Below, in pieces: positions 36,695-46,952 of a DNA stretch of 64,000 bases. How positions within the stretch are numbered: position 1 is the first letter of the stretch; each line of letters starts with the position of its first letter. Source of the stretch: Roridomyces roridus (lineage: Eukaryota; Basidiomycota; Agaricomycetes; Agaricales; Mycenaceae); NCBI GenBank assembly GCA_029378245.1, contig JARKIF010000009.1, positions 2,294,001 to 2,358,000 of the forward strand, written 5' to 3'. The translations under genes and the position numbers were made by a program. The notes beneath the pieces are model-generated. The model was not told the DNA's origin and made no database searches. It worked only from the letters and a program-made list of their open reading frames with translations.

Positions 36695-37661
36695 GGAGGA
36701 GAGCGCCTCTCCCTATGAGGAGAAGGAGAAAACGAGAGTGGACGTAAGAGGTCGGAGGTAAAGGGAGAGGGTAAAGAGAGAGAGACGGAGGAAAAGATGA
36801 ATGATTTGGTGTCGGCGGCGCATCCAATTATAAGCGCCAGGTAACGCTGGCAACAACTGCCCTCCGGCACTGGCTAGCCAAATTTCCAGCCAATTTCACA
36901 TTATTGGCCGGGGTGCGGAGATAGCGCCTTTGTTGTGAAAGAAAAGATACAAACACGCACCGTCTCATCACTGGTATAACTCTTGTGCAACCTCGAAGGA
37001 GTCGTGGGCCTTGACTTTTGCGGGCTGAACATTGGCAGCAGAGATTAAGCAGAACAAAGGGAAAGTCTCCGACGAATCGCAACGGACGGGAATCGCGTTC
37101 CCGTGACGACCACCAGGATCTACGTATCTAGAGGTTGACGTTGACAGCCTGAGATCATCTCAATTACATTCCCGAATGAGGTTGCTCTGCCAGAAAGCTC
37201 GAAGAATTGAAGATTGTGGTGAAGAGTTCATTGGGCCCCTAACACGGCGGATAATCGATAATCAGTTGTCACTTTTCATTTTGGTGCAACTGTCACTTTT
37301 TTTCCAGCACTTGTCATGTTGCACTCTCCTTTGTCGTTCCTTTATTCTAAAAATAGCACAAAGGATTGACAAAGGGGATGTGTCCCTTTTTTCGAGGCTG
37401 AAAAAAGTGACAGATGCACCACAAAGAAAAAGTGACAACTCTTTATCCGCCGTGTAAACGTCCTCGCTGCCACATCAACGGTCGTCGACTCACTTTGTTT
37501 AATGGAAACGCACCGACTCCCGCTGGACTCTTTCGAGCACCAGGTCGGCAGAATCATGAATCGTATTGAATGCTGTCTATTACTTGTATGTATGGACGAT
37601 GGATGTGGTGTAAATGCTATCCAGAAAACACGATGCAAAACAAAAATGCGATATAACTTCA
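36695..37661. other. Intergenic region holding a MITE-like element
   Basis: No gene is recognised in this 1-kb stretch between the start of the gene at 36694 and the stop of the gene at 37662. The inverted-repeat element at 37243-37454 is described separately. The remainder shows no coding signal. Confidence 0.5.
37243..37454. mobile_element. MITE-like terminal-inverted-repeat element with TAA target duplication
   Basis: The left end CACGGCGGATAA and the right end, read on the other strand, CACGGCGGATAA are identical, and imperfect inverted complementarity runs about 55-60 bp inward. Each arm carries two copies of TGTCACTTTT (left arm spaced by CATTTTGGTGCAAC, right arm by CTTTGTGGTGCATC on the other strand). 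TAA flanks both sides (37240-37242 and 37455-37457), a 3-bp duplication as expected for PIF/Harbinger-type transposition. There is no open frame for a transposase in the 212 bp, so it is non-autonomous. The middle (about 37310-37390) is unrelated single-copy-looking DNA. TSD length is judged from one copy. Confidence 0.75.
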
Positions 37662-39402
37662 TCATGGAACCCTCCTCCGTGGAAGCCCACTGGGAACGGC
37701 AATCTTCGACTTGGGCATCGGCAAACGACTGCCACCAATCGAGCTGCCTGCCGCGCGAGGTAAGCCAGAAGCGGGTGCGGGCTGAGCCCCGTTCGGAGGA
37801 ACTACGCGCAAGGGACGCTTGGGCCCGGCAAGTGCAGCAACTTTCGAAGGAGGCACTGGAGCCGACACGGGGACAGCTGCAGGAGCGACCAATACCCTCC
37901 TTGGGCCGGAAACACCGACCGCAGCGCCTGGTGTAGGTCTAACGATCTTCTCTTTATCTTTCGAGTTTGAAGCAGGAACCCGCCAAGGTCCTGGGCCTTC
38001 CATGACGTAGCGGCCAGTCGTGGACGACGCGGTTGCCGCTGCTGAGGCGACTGCTGGGGCGGAAGCTGCTGACGAGGCAGCGTCCGCAGCTACGGTATTC
38101 AACCGAGTTGAAGCGGTTTTTGGAGGCAGCGACGACGTGGCGGCGTATGGACGCTGTCTTTTGACAATCTTTAGAGCAGGGACGAGTGATGGAGGCTCTG
38201 GCAGAGTTGTCGGTAATGTAGGGATGACTTTGGGTGGTGAAGGTTTCGCAGGTGGTGCAACAAATACAGGACCAAAAGAGAGCGCAGGGGGCGAGGGAGT
38301 AAGATCTTGACACGAGGTTAAGAGAGATTAACAATAAACACTGAGATTCGAACCTCTTTCCATCGTTTCTTCTGCGGCTGGAGAGTTGAGAGCGTCCTCA
38401 CCAGCACTTGGATGACTGAGGAGTCAGGTTCATGCTGCGTGTTCGATGTGGCCGAGGGAGTAACATCTTGACACGAGGTTAAGAGAGATTAACAATAAGC
38501 ACTAAGATTCGAACCTCTTTCCACCGTTTCTTCTGCGGCTCGAGAATTGACGGGTTCCTCGCCAGCACTTGGAAGCTGTTGTTGGACTGGGGAGTCAGGT
38601 CCATTCTGCGCATCCTCTGCGGCACGTGTTAGAAATCTCGCAACGTTCACAAGCAGCACTAACCAAGTTCCCTGCTTCTGTCCTCTGATATCACACCCAA
38701 TTCGTTCCCCATATCAAAACTCTCCTCGTCTGCCATGCCCAGGAACGAGATTTTATCGTTCAGCAGGTCAAAACTGGCGTCAGCAGCGTTCGTGCTGAGG
38801 TGGAATGCAAAAGAGGATTGCAGATCGGCAGAGGAATGATCCATGTCCAGAGGCGTCGGCCTGGCCGAAGGAATGGGGGCAAGGAGCGAGGTGGAAGCCT
38901 CGGACGGGGTGGGCAGTGCCATGGTGGTATCCGTTATAAGGCTTCCTGTGGGAGTGGAGAGTGGGACGGTGGCGAGAGATGAAGAGGATGATTCCGTGGA
39001 GCTCGCGGGGCAGACGACGACGGAGAAAGTAGGATTCGCGTCGAGCTCGTCGGAGACCTCTGTTGCAGGTTTGGAATTGAGTTTGTACATCCTGGAACGC
39101 ATGGGTGTTCGTTCTCTGTCGTAGCTCGTGTCTACCAACGGTGTACGAGGACTGGAGGGCGAGTGTGCCCCCATGGTGTGGTTTTCGTCTGCCTCGTCCT
39201 CCCCCTCGTCCTCTTCTTCAATCTGAACCGTAGTATCTCCGACCTCGACGAGACGCGTGGTCAGTCGAACGGGACTGGGGTATTTGAGGTAGGTCTGGGG
39301 GAGGAAGTCGTCGGGGAGCGCGTTTTCCTTGAGAGATTCCTCATTGTCACGCGCAGCAAGAGGATCGAAGAGGTGGAGGATGCTGGGTCGCGGGTGATTC
39401 AT
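37662..39402 (-). CDS. Disordered hypothetical protein with a tandemly duplicated exon
   Basis: I do not recognise the family. The start (39402) reads MNHPRPSILHLFDPLAARDN, then DDFLPQTYLKYPSPVRLTTR, an acidic run (EEEDEGEDEADEN), Ser/Thr-rich sequence and SFDLLNDKISFLGMADEES. After the exon ending SEDRSRELE come AQNGPDSPVQQQLPSAGEEP and AAEETVER, then a near-copy of that exon plus its 48-nt intron, then LTPSPPALSFGPVFVAP. A Pro/Ala-rich tail ends IAVPSGLPRRRVP. The duplicated middle exon is 113 nt and breaks the frame if used. Skipping it joins VER to DLTPSP in frame. The final exon has GPGPWRVPASNSKDKEK and SRLPMPKSK, the latter resembling SxIP-like microtubule-end motifs only loosely. The promoter is shared with Sld2 (131 bp between starts). 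Confidence 0.65.
38292..38610. repeat. Tandem duplication of an exon plus its intron (148 and 158 bp)
   Basis: Copy A is 38292-38439 and copy B is 38453-38610, head to tail on the same strand. By hand alignment they differ by 14 substitutions and one 10-nt gap. Each contains a 48-nt intron (38306-38353 and 38467-38514) with the same GT...AG ends. Only 2 of the 14 substitutions fall in the intron, so the intron is better conserved than the coding part. The 10-nt gap shifts the reading frame of copy A relative to copy B. Confidence 0.9.
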
Positions 39403-39533
39403 GGTCAAAACGAACCAAGGTGTGTTCCCGATTTGGACAAACATGATGCCGAGGCAATCACTTCGGAAGCCCATTGTTCGGATCACATCACCTGACGGTT
39501 CCCGACGCGCCCAACGCGTCTTCTCTTCCCGCC

Positions 39534-40874
39534 ATGTCCGACGACTATCTTGCACTTAGAAAAGAGATAAAGGCTTGGGAACACAATTTCAAGGCGACCC
39601 ACGGCAGGGATCCGTCCGTCAACGACATTAAGAAGGAGCCTGGCCTCGGTATGATCTCTGTTTACTTGTCCTTCCTGTGCTCACGAGCAACAGCCGACAA
39701 GTACAAAAGGTACAAAAAGGCCCCGAAACCGGCAGAAACAAAGCGTCCATCCACACCTCCGCGCCCCTCTACCCACCTTCTCACCAAGCCACGTCCAGCT
39801 GCGACCACCCAGCCTTTGTCGGGCTACAACCCGTTTTCGCCCCAGAAGAACAAGGGAAAGCAGAAAGAGTTGAGCCCAGAGAAACCCAAACCATTCCGTC
39901 TTCCATCTCCCAACGCACCCGATCCGTTCCTCGCAACTCCAGACGATCCCATCTCGCGCGCGCGTAAACGTCTGCGAGGAGAGCCAGTGTCGCCTTCTCC
40001 GAATAAAGAGAAGCGACGGCGGATTACCCAAGACAGCGATGACGACGGCGACGAGAATGCCGACGCGTCGTTCATGGAGGATTCCCCCGTTAAAGCACCC
40101 ACCGGCTTCAAACTGTTGTTCGACGAGGTGGCGGCGCCTCGTGCAAAACTCTTGTTCCCCACGACCTCTAAAAGCTTGTTTCGGGCGGAAAAGATGGATG
40201 TTGATGACGATGCAAACAACCCGTTCCTTGACGCGCCGTCGGACGATGAGATGCCTGACGCACCACCACCCAAACCGAAGGAGCCCTCTCCACCCCGAGA
40301 CCTCTTGGCACCCTCCCCTCCCCCAACCACGTCCCAACGCGTTCCGGCCGCCAAATCTCGTGGGCCCAGCGGCAAAGGGAAAGGGAAAGCTAAAGCCGAC
40401 AAGGCCCCGTCCGACGGCGAGGACAGCACGGGGAGCGATGATGAGATGAACGTCCGACTGTTCGATCGACACGCTTCCCGTGGACACCTAGATGCTGAAG
40501 GTGATTTGGACGAAGAGGCATATCATCTTCGTTCCCGGCGACGAGATATAGACGCCAACCAGCCCGAAACCACTTCCGAGCCGTCAATAGCGGTAGCCGT
40601 ACCCGATTCGCTGCTTAACGTCCTCTCCATCGCCCCAGCCAACTCCACTGCTGTTCGAGGACGCCGAGACGAGGAGGTCGTGGGGGAACTCTTGTACGGT
40701 GAGCGGAGGGGTAACTACGATCCCTCCAAGGGAGGAGAGATTTGGGGTGTCGGAGAGTATGAAGGGCAGGAGAGGGAACGGGACGAATTTTCGACTCGTG
40801 CCGGTCCGTCGTATGATGACGAGGAGGAGGATTGGGAAGGCGAGGGCGTTCCCTGGGAGGTTGGCGAGCTGTAA
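39534..40874 (+). CDS. SLD2: DNA replication regulator Sld2 (Drc1; RecQL4 N-terminus-like)
   Basis: Sld2 binds Dpb11/TopBP1 after CDK phosphorylation and helps load GINS at origins. The N-terminal Sld2 signature is clear: LRKEIKAWEHNFKATHGRDP, SVNDIKKEPGL and, after an intron, ADKYKRYKK. Many SP/TP sites follow (RPSTPPRPS, RLPSPNAPDP, PVSPSPNK, DSPVKAP), the expected CDK targets, together with RARKRLRGE and KRRRIT basic patches. The C-terminus is acidic (YDDEEEDWEGEGVPWEV). The 45-nt intron at 39649-39693 is a multiple of three without a stop, so retention would add 15 residues inside the signature. The product is about 430 residues. The start at 39534 is preferred to an upstream in-frame start because the family motif begins soon after MSDDYLA. 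Confidence 0.85.
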   Translation: MSDDYLALRKEIKAWEHNFKATHGRDPSVNDIKKEPGLGMISVYLSFLCSRATADKYKRYKKAPKPAETKRPSTPPRPSTHLLTKPRPAATTQPLSGYNPFSPQKNKGKQKELSPEKPKPFRLPSPNAPDPFLATPDDPISRARKRLRGEPVSPSPNKEKRRRITQDSDDDGDENADASFMEDSPVKAPTGFKLLFDEVAAPRAKLLFPTTSKSLFRAEKMDVDDDANNPFLDAPSDDEMPDAPPPKPKEPSPPRDLLAPSPPPTTSQRVPAAKSRGPSGKGKGKAKADKAPSDGEDSTGSDDEMNVRLFDRHASRGHLDAEGDLDEEAYHLRSRRRDIDANQPETTSEPSIAVAVPDSLLNVLSIAPANSTAVRGRRDEEVVGELLYGERRGNYDPSKGGEIWGVGEYEGQERERDEFSTRAGPSYDDEEEDWEGEGVPWEVGEL

Positions 40875-41121
40875 ACAACGCGTTTCCACCACGTGTAATG
40901 TGCACTCGGATGTGTTTCGTGCTCTATCTTCATCTCTCAACTTCGTGCGCGCGGGCTGCAAAGCCACAGCCTATCTCACGAAATGCATTCACCTTACGCG
41001 TGTATCTGAGGCGCCTGTAGCGCGACAAGGCTACGTCTCGATCGTATCCCGCGTGTTTTGCACGCTTTGAGATGAGGTATTAGTATTATAAGAGCTGAAG
41101 GCGACGTATGCCACTCTTCAT

Positions 41122-43598
41122 ATGCCTGGTCTCTCAGACATCCTCCCCGCACTTCACCGCCGCTCCAGCGATATTCGTGAACGTCTACGCAAAATCAGCC
41201 TAACCTCGCTTTCCTCCATGAAGCACACCCAACACCCAAAGATGCCCCCATCCCCGGCTATGGCCATCCTCGATTCGCCCGAAGTCGTCCAGAAGCTCCT
41301 TGACGCCATTCTCGAGTCTCCAAATGGCAAACGTGCCGTGTCGAGGCTCGCGCGGACCTGTCGCGCATGGAAGGAACCTGCGCTCGATGCCCTGTGGCGA
41401 GAACTCGGTGAGTCTGGTTACTTCTGTTGAATATCAGCTGAGGGCGATTCGACAGACTCCCTCGTACCCATCATCGGCCTCTTCCCATCCCATTTGTTGA
41501 AAAAGACGAGAAGACCAGGATTGGGCTTGGTGAGTGTCAAATCCTCCGATGCCAGAAGTGACTGAGGCCGTTATCAGACGACGCCACCAGCGGAAGGTGA
41601 CTGGGACGCTATTCTCAAGTACGCCAACCGCATCACCAAAATCACCTACGATGAGATTTCCAACAACGTCTCGGCCTCAATCTTCCCCGTCCTTGAGGAA
41701 AACCGGCCCCGGAAATACATCCTTCCCAACCTGCGGCACCTCGTCTGGCGCGTCACCAGCCCAGAGAACCTCGACCGCGCGTATTTGTTCCTCAATCCCG
41801 AGCTGCAGGGCCTCACAGTCCACCTCGGAATCGCCGGGATGCGGTTCCCAAGTCTTCCTGCGCTGCTTGCAGACGTTGGAAGCAGGATGAAACTCCGCTC
41901 CTTCTCCCTAACCTACTCCGTGGCCCTTCCCGAGTCCCTTCCCGCCCTCCTCAACTCCCAAGACGAGCTCGAGCGCGTCTCCATCGTCGCACCCGGCACG
42001 TTGGCCGCCTCGCTCGGAAAGTGGCTTGCCTACCTCCCGCGGCTGAAGAGTCTGCAGCTCGACCTGTCGAGTAAATCCACAGTCGCTGTAGACGGATTTT
42101 TCAGCCAGGTGCTCCGTTCGGGCGCCTCCACGCCCAACTCGGTCGAGTTCCACACGGATAGTGGGATTTTTTCGGGCGACGAGGCAGTGGACTTCACGGA
42201 GATTCGCAAGTCGTTGCTCAAGTTGACTGGGGACCGCGAGGGGAAGAAAGCAGGCGTATTTTCCGCTCTAACGCAGGTGCAGTTGACGGGCCAGGCACTC
42301 AACGTCGCAGCGTTTTTGACGCAACTGCCCAACGCGCTGACCAACCTCGAAATTGTCATCGAGGATCCGCCCAATCCTGTGGACTGGCAGCATCTGTCGC
42401 ACACGATATGTGAGCGATTCGGCGGCTCGTTGTTGTCCCTTCGGATCGGGGCCACTTTGTCTTCCAAGTTTGGGGACTTGGTACGGTCGACATCGAGAGG
42501 AGGGACGGCGGCTCCGCCGAGTCGGTTGTCGCTCGAATATCTCTCCTTCCTCCCTGCATTGCGGACGCTCTCTATCGACCTTCCAGAGTCGATCATATTC
42601 CTTGACGCAGACATTGCACACCTCGCAGCAAACTGCCCCAGCCTCGAAGAAGTGCGGCTGTGCCCGTTGGCTCGGTTTTCGACAGCCACGCCTCCCCAGC
42701 TGAGTTTGGAGGGTCTCGCTCCGCTGATGAAGGACTGCCCAAGACTGAACACCCTGGCGGTGGTCATTAATGCGAAAGCCGGGAGCGCAGAGCTATCCGC
42801 GTCTTCGAAGAGTTTGAATTGGTTCCACGTTGGGCACTCGTGGGTCGCGGATACGTTGCAGGTCGCCATCCTGCTGAGCCAGCTGGCCCCTCATCTCGAG
42901 GTACGAGCATGCGTTGATTGTAAGATTGAATGCTGATGTTATTCCAGACGATCAGGTGGTTTACGGAGAGAAATCGACCCGGTTTTGTGGAAGCTAATGC
43001 CAGGTCATGGCAAAAGGTGTCGGATATTTTGCCACACATGCAGAACCTCCGTTTGACGGAACGTCGAGCTGCTGCTGTTGTGCCGGAGAAAGAAGTGGTG
43101 ATTGAATACGTTCATGTCGAGGCCCCACGGCCGACGATGTGCGACAAGGCCATTGACGCGACAGTTTGCTTGGTGGATCGCGCGGTGGAAGCGAAACCCT
43201 CGGTCACGGAACTTGCGGTGCAAGTCGTCCCTTCGACGAACGAGCAATCTGTGGAGGCCCTTCCGGAAACGACTGAGCGCGAAACGCAGACGAGCCCACT
43301 TCACGTGTCTATCGCCGTCGACGCAACGCCCCCAACGGCCGAGACGGAAGTCGACGCGACACCCGTCGAAAAGATCTCCTCCTCTGTCGCGGTACAAGCT
43401 CCAGCGGAGCATGCTATTACACCGGCCTCGTTGCTGTCTCTGTTCGGGCTGCTATGCCGATTTTGCCTCTCTTACCCGCTCAGCCTTTCACTGCGGCTAC
43501 TGCATGCCTCTTTCGGATTTCTCCAGCGGGTGCGGACGCCAGACGTTGTGCCGACTCGGGAGGACGTACCGCTGGACACACTCAACGTCCGTTCATGA
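41122..43598 (+). CDS. F-box/LRR-like protein of unknown substrate
   Basis: The N-terminal region has SPEVVQKLLDAILESPNGKR and AVSRLARTCRAWKEPALDAL with LWREL at its end. This is the common basidiomycete F-box-like helix pattern, although the usual LPxE start is missing. The following approximately 450 residues are leucine-rich repeats in degenerate form, such as LRSFSLTYSVALPESLPALL, YLPRLKSLQLDLSS, LTQVQLTGQALNVAAFLTQL, FLPALRTLSIDLPE and NCPSLEEVRLCPLARF. By family analogy it would be an SCF ubiquitin-ligase receptor. After the intron near 42900-42946 a tail of acidic/Thr-rich sequence leads to a hydrophobic end region (LLSLFGLLCRFCLSYPLSLS), which is unusual for an F-box protein. It is about 770 residues long. 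Confidence 0.7.
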
Positions 43599-43834
43599 TT
43601 TTTGTTGATATGAGCTATGGACTTACTGTATGACTATTATATGTGCTGGCACTGTAGGACAATGAAAATGCATGCACTATGGCAGAAAATGAGGTGGTGG
43701 TCGTTCCAGAGAAGGCCCAAATCATTGATCGATGGATACCACGACCTCGAATAACGCGTGACAAAGGTGACGCGTCCCAGTCGCGCACTACTACCCACTC
43801 AGACTACATCACCCGTCTTCACCTCAGCTTGAAA

Positions 43835-45589
43835 ATGAGCGAGAAACGTCAGGAACGAGACTACACGCCCGAGACCGACGCTATTCTCCCGGAGGCAGAA
43901 GGCCTTGTCAAGGTCCCTATTCCGCGAATTTACCCCAAACCGTTTCTGACCAGTTTCCAGGCGGGCAAGTTGCAGGAGGCCCTTGACAAACTCTTGCTTC
44001 TCGAAAAGCAGACGAGAAATGTACACCGTATTTGTATAACACTGCGGTCTAGCGCTGAGCAGTTTCTAGGCCTCCGATCTCAAGTCAACGACGCGACTGG
44101 CGACGGCGATCGTCCAACACTGCTACGACGCTCGGGACTATGACCTGCTGAATTCCAATCTGTCACTATTAAGCAAGAAGCATGGCCAACTCAAGGCTGC
44201 CGTCCAGGCTATCGTCGAGCTTGTCATGGGCTGGCTGGAAGAGGTCAAAAAGTCGGCCGGAATCGAGAAGTGGTTAGAGCTGGTGCAGACTCTGCGTACG
44301 GTGACAGAAGGGAAGGTGCGTGCATTCACCATGTTCCGAGTATCTTTGCTAACATGCGCAGATATTCCTCGAAACGCCCCGCGCTCGCGTCACCCTCATG
44401 TTGGCCAAGTACCATGAAGGTCTCGCGACTGGACCGTCAAATTCTTCCACTTATAAAGAACCCATGCAAACCGCTTGCGACCTTCTCTCTGATCTCCAAG
44501 TCGAGACATACTCGTCAATGGACCGACGAGAAAAGACCGAGTTCATCCTCGAGCAGATGAGGCTGCTCATCGTGGTTGCGCGGTTAAAGGACGCCGAGCT
44601 GGACAAGAAGACCGGCAAGGAAGTCGTGGGCGGAGGCGAGACCGAATGGGTCAAGGTTAGGGTCGGGGGCAGGAAGATTAACGAAGAGTTCTTGAAAGAG
44701 AAGGACAACGAAGTGCGTTCATTCTCTTTTCTTGAGATGCACGACTCATTCTGTCCAGGATCTGAAACTCAAGTACTACGACCTCATGATACAACATGCC
44801 CTGCACGGTTCCGCTTACCTTGACGTTGCCAAATATTACTATAAGGTTTGGGAGACACCGTCGATCAAGGAGGACACGACGGAGCAGGGTAAAGCGGTGT
44901 GTGCCAATTTGGCAAATAATCGCGAGTGTAACTCACATGGAACTACAGGCCCTTGAGCACATCGTGTACTATATCGTTCTCGCTCCGCACAGCAACGAAC
45001 AGTCAGACATGCTGCACCATCTCTTCGCGGACCCTGCACTTGCCAAGCTGGAGCTTCACTAGTGCGTATTGTGTATTATTATGCTAAGTATCTAACGCAG
45101 ATACAGCAATCTTGTTAAATGCTTCACGACGCGGGAACTGATGCGGTGGCCAGGCATTGAGACGATATACGGCGAGTTCCTGCGCAAGACCGCCGTTTTC
45201 AGCTTGGAGAAGCAATGGGAGGACCTGCACACGCGTGTTATCGAACACGTATGTGGTCTTTTACCCTCCTTTGCGAAAAGTAACATTATCTTCAGAACGT
45301 TCGGGTCGTGGCGCAATACTACACGCGCATTACACTGCCGCGGTTAACCTCTCTGCTCGATCTGAGTCAAAAACAGACCGAAGAGACGATTGCTCGATTG
45401 GTAGTTGCAGGGACCATCTGGGCGCGTGTCGACCGTCCAGCGGGTATCGTCAACTTCCGGAACCAGCGCACCGCGGAGGACGTCATGAACGACTGGAGTT
45501 CTGATATGCAGAAACTGCTCGGCTTGGTGGAGAAGACTTGGATGGGAATGAACGCAGCACAGGCGGCACAGACCAGGGCAAACGCATAA
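43835..45589 (+). CDS. RPN5: 26S proteasome lid subunit Rpn5 (PSMD12)
   Basis: Rpn5 is a PCI-domain subunit of the proteasome lid, shared in some fungi with the COP9 signalosome. MSEKRQERDYTPETDAILPE starts it. Family blocks are GKLQEALDKLLLLEKQTRN, ASDLKSTTRLATAIVQHCYD and ARDYDLLNSNLSLLSKKHGQ. They continue with LMLAKYHE, EKTEFILEQMRLLIVVARLK, YYDLMIQHALHGSAYLDVAK and YYIVLAPHSNEQSDMLHHLF. The winged-helix PCI end has YTRITLPRLTSLLDLSQKQT, IWARVDRPAGIVNFR and TRANA at the C-terminus. Seven or so introns all keep the frame. An in-frame ATG lies upstream at 43679, but the conserved N-terminus begins at 43835, so the upstream part is probably leader. It is about 470 residues long. Confidence 0.93.
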
Positions 45590-45661
45590 AATGACCTTTT
45601 TGTACACTGCAATCCATTCCTTCCTCTTTGACTTTTTGGAGCAAGTTGTGAATTCTTTTTT

Positions 45662-46836
45662 CTATGATTTTTGAGTAGTGGCAGCTCCAGCAGCCTCCGT
45701 TTCGGCATCCTCGACCTCTCCAGCATCCTCGGCCACCTCTTCATCCAGCTCAGCATCCTCTCCGGGATCCTCTTTCCCGGCTGCAACCGCTTGCAGCCGC
45801 GCCACCATTACATCCAACTGCCGCTCCAACATTGGTTCCAGTTCACCTGGTTGTAGTTTTACCAGGAAATCCAGTTCTTCGTTCGAGAGGTAGTCGTAGC
45901 GCGTGGCTCGGGAATCGAACTCTTCCTCCTCTTCCTCTTCCTCGACGAGTTCTTCAATGTCCTCCGAAGCGGCAGCCTGCTCGTGCTCGTCGTCCTCAAA
46001 GTCCTCATCCTCGTCAAACTCGTCGTAGATATCCCTCGTCATTGCAGGCGCGTAGTTGACGCGATTCCCGCTCTGCCACATCTTGACGTATTCCACACCC
46101 TTGGACCAGTTAGTCTCACCCTCGTGTGGCTCTGCAACCATCTTCCACCGCTTCCTCGCAATGAGGGAGCCCTCGTCCATGTCAGTGAGCTTATCCCACG
46201 ACACGAGCGCGCGTTTCTCTTTTTCAAACCCGTGTTCAATCTCCCCTCGCACGAATTGCGCGCCCAGCACCTCGGCCTCCATGACCGCAAACGTAGTCGA
46301 GATGTGGTGCTCGGAACGCAGAGCGCGGAATTGGGCGATGGATTTGGCATAGGCCTGCGAGAGGGGGAGTTTTTGGTGCTCGTTTAATGTTAATGTAAAT
46401 TGTATCGCGCTTGATTTACAGTCAGTCTTGTAGCCAGTATTCAGAGCATAAAAACGCACTCTTCCGGTGTGGGATTCCTTCCCCGTTGCCTTAACCTCGT
46501 CCAACTCGAACCATTAACCTCGTGCAGCTCGATATCACCCTTCTCTACCAACGTAGTAGGCCGGAATGCCTCGAACGGGTGGTCAGAGTAGAACTGCCGC
46601 CGAATGTCATCCTCCACGTAGTGGATCGGTAGCGGCCTGTTTTTCTGGCGCCGCGCGTGTGAGATGGGCTGCATTTTTTGGTCGTAGGTCGTCCGTCTGG
46701 CGGGTGCTTTCGGAGGGAGGGGAAGTGGAGGAAAGTTGAGCACCGGTTGGTACCATTTTGGCTCCTCCTTGATGAGTGGGGTGCGCATGAGTCGCGACAC
46801 CTGGTGGTGCACTTGGTTCGCAATTCTGCGCCCCAT
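45662..46836 (-). CDS. RSM25: Mitochondrial small-subunit ribosomal protein mS23 (Rsm25)
   Basis: The N-terminus MGRRIANQVHHQVSRLM, then KEEPKWYQPVLNFPPLPLPP, YVEDDIRRQFYSDHPFEAFR and WTRLRQRGRNPTPE, follow the Rsm25/mS23 pattern. After an intron of about 48 nt come AIQFTLTLNEHQKLPLSQAY, FRALRSEHHISTTFAVMEAE and GEIEHGFEKEKRALVSW, which matches the rest of the family. The protein then continues about 150 residues beyond the usual end with strongly acidic sequence (YDEFDEDEDFEDDEHEQAAA and a Glu run), a short YDYLSNEELDFLVKLQPGE and an Ala/Glu tail. It belongs to the mitochondrial 37S subunit in the matrix. The gene converges with RPN5 with 72 bp between stop codons. Confidence 0.85.
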
Positions 46837-46952
46837 GGCGGCGAGTGAGTGTTAGCAGACGAAAAGTTACGGGTGATACGCGGTCACTTGGGTCGTAACA
46901 TGTCCAAACATCAATCGAGTCTATTGCATATTTAACCATAAAATACACAGAA

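Noticed and set aside
43679..43834. Upstream in-frame start for RPN5
   Set aside because: The conserved Rpn5 N-terminus begins at 43835 and the extra 52 residues look like leader sequence.
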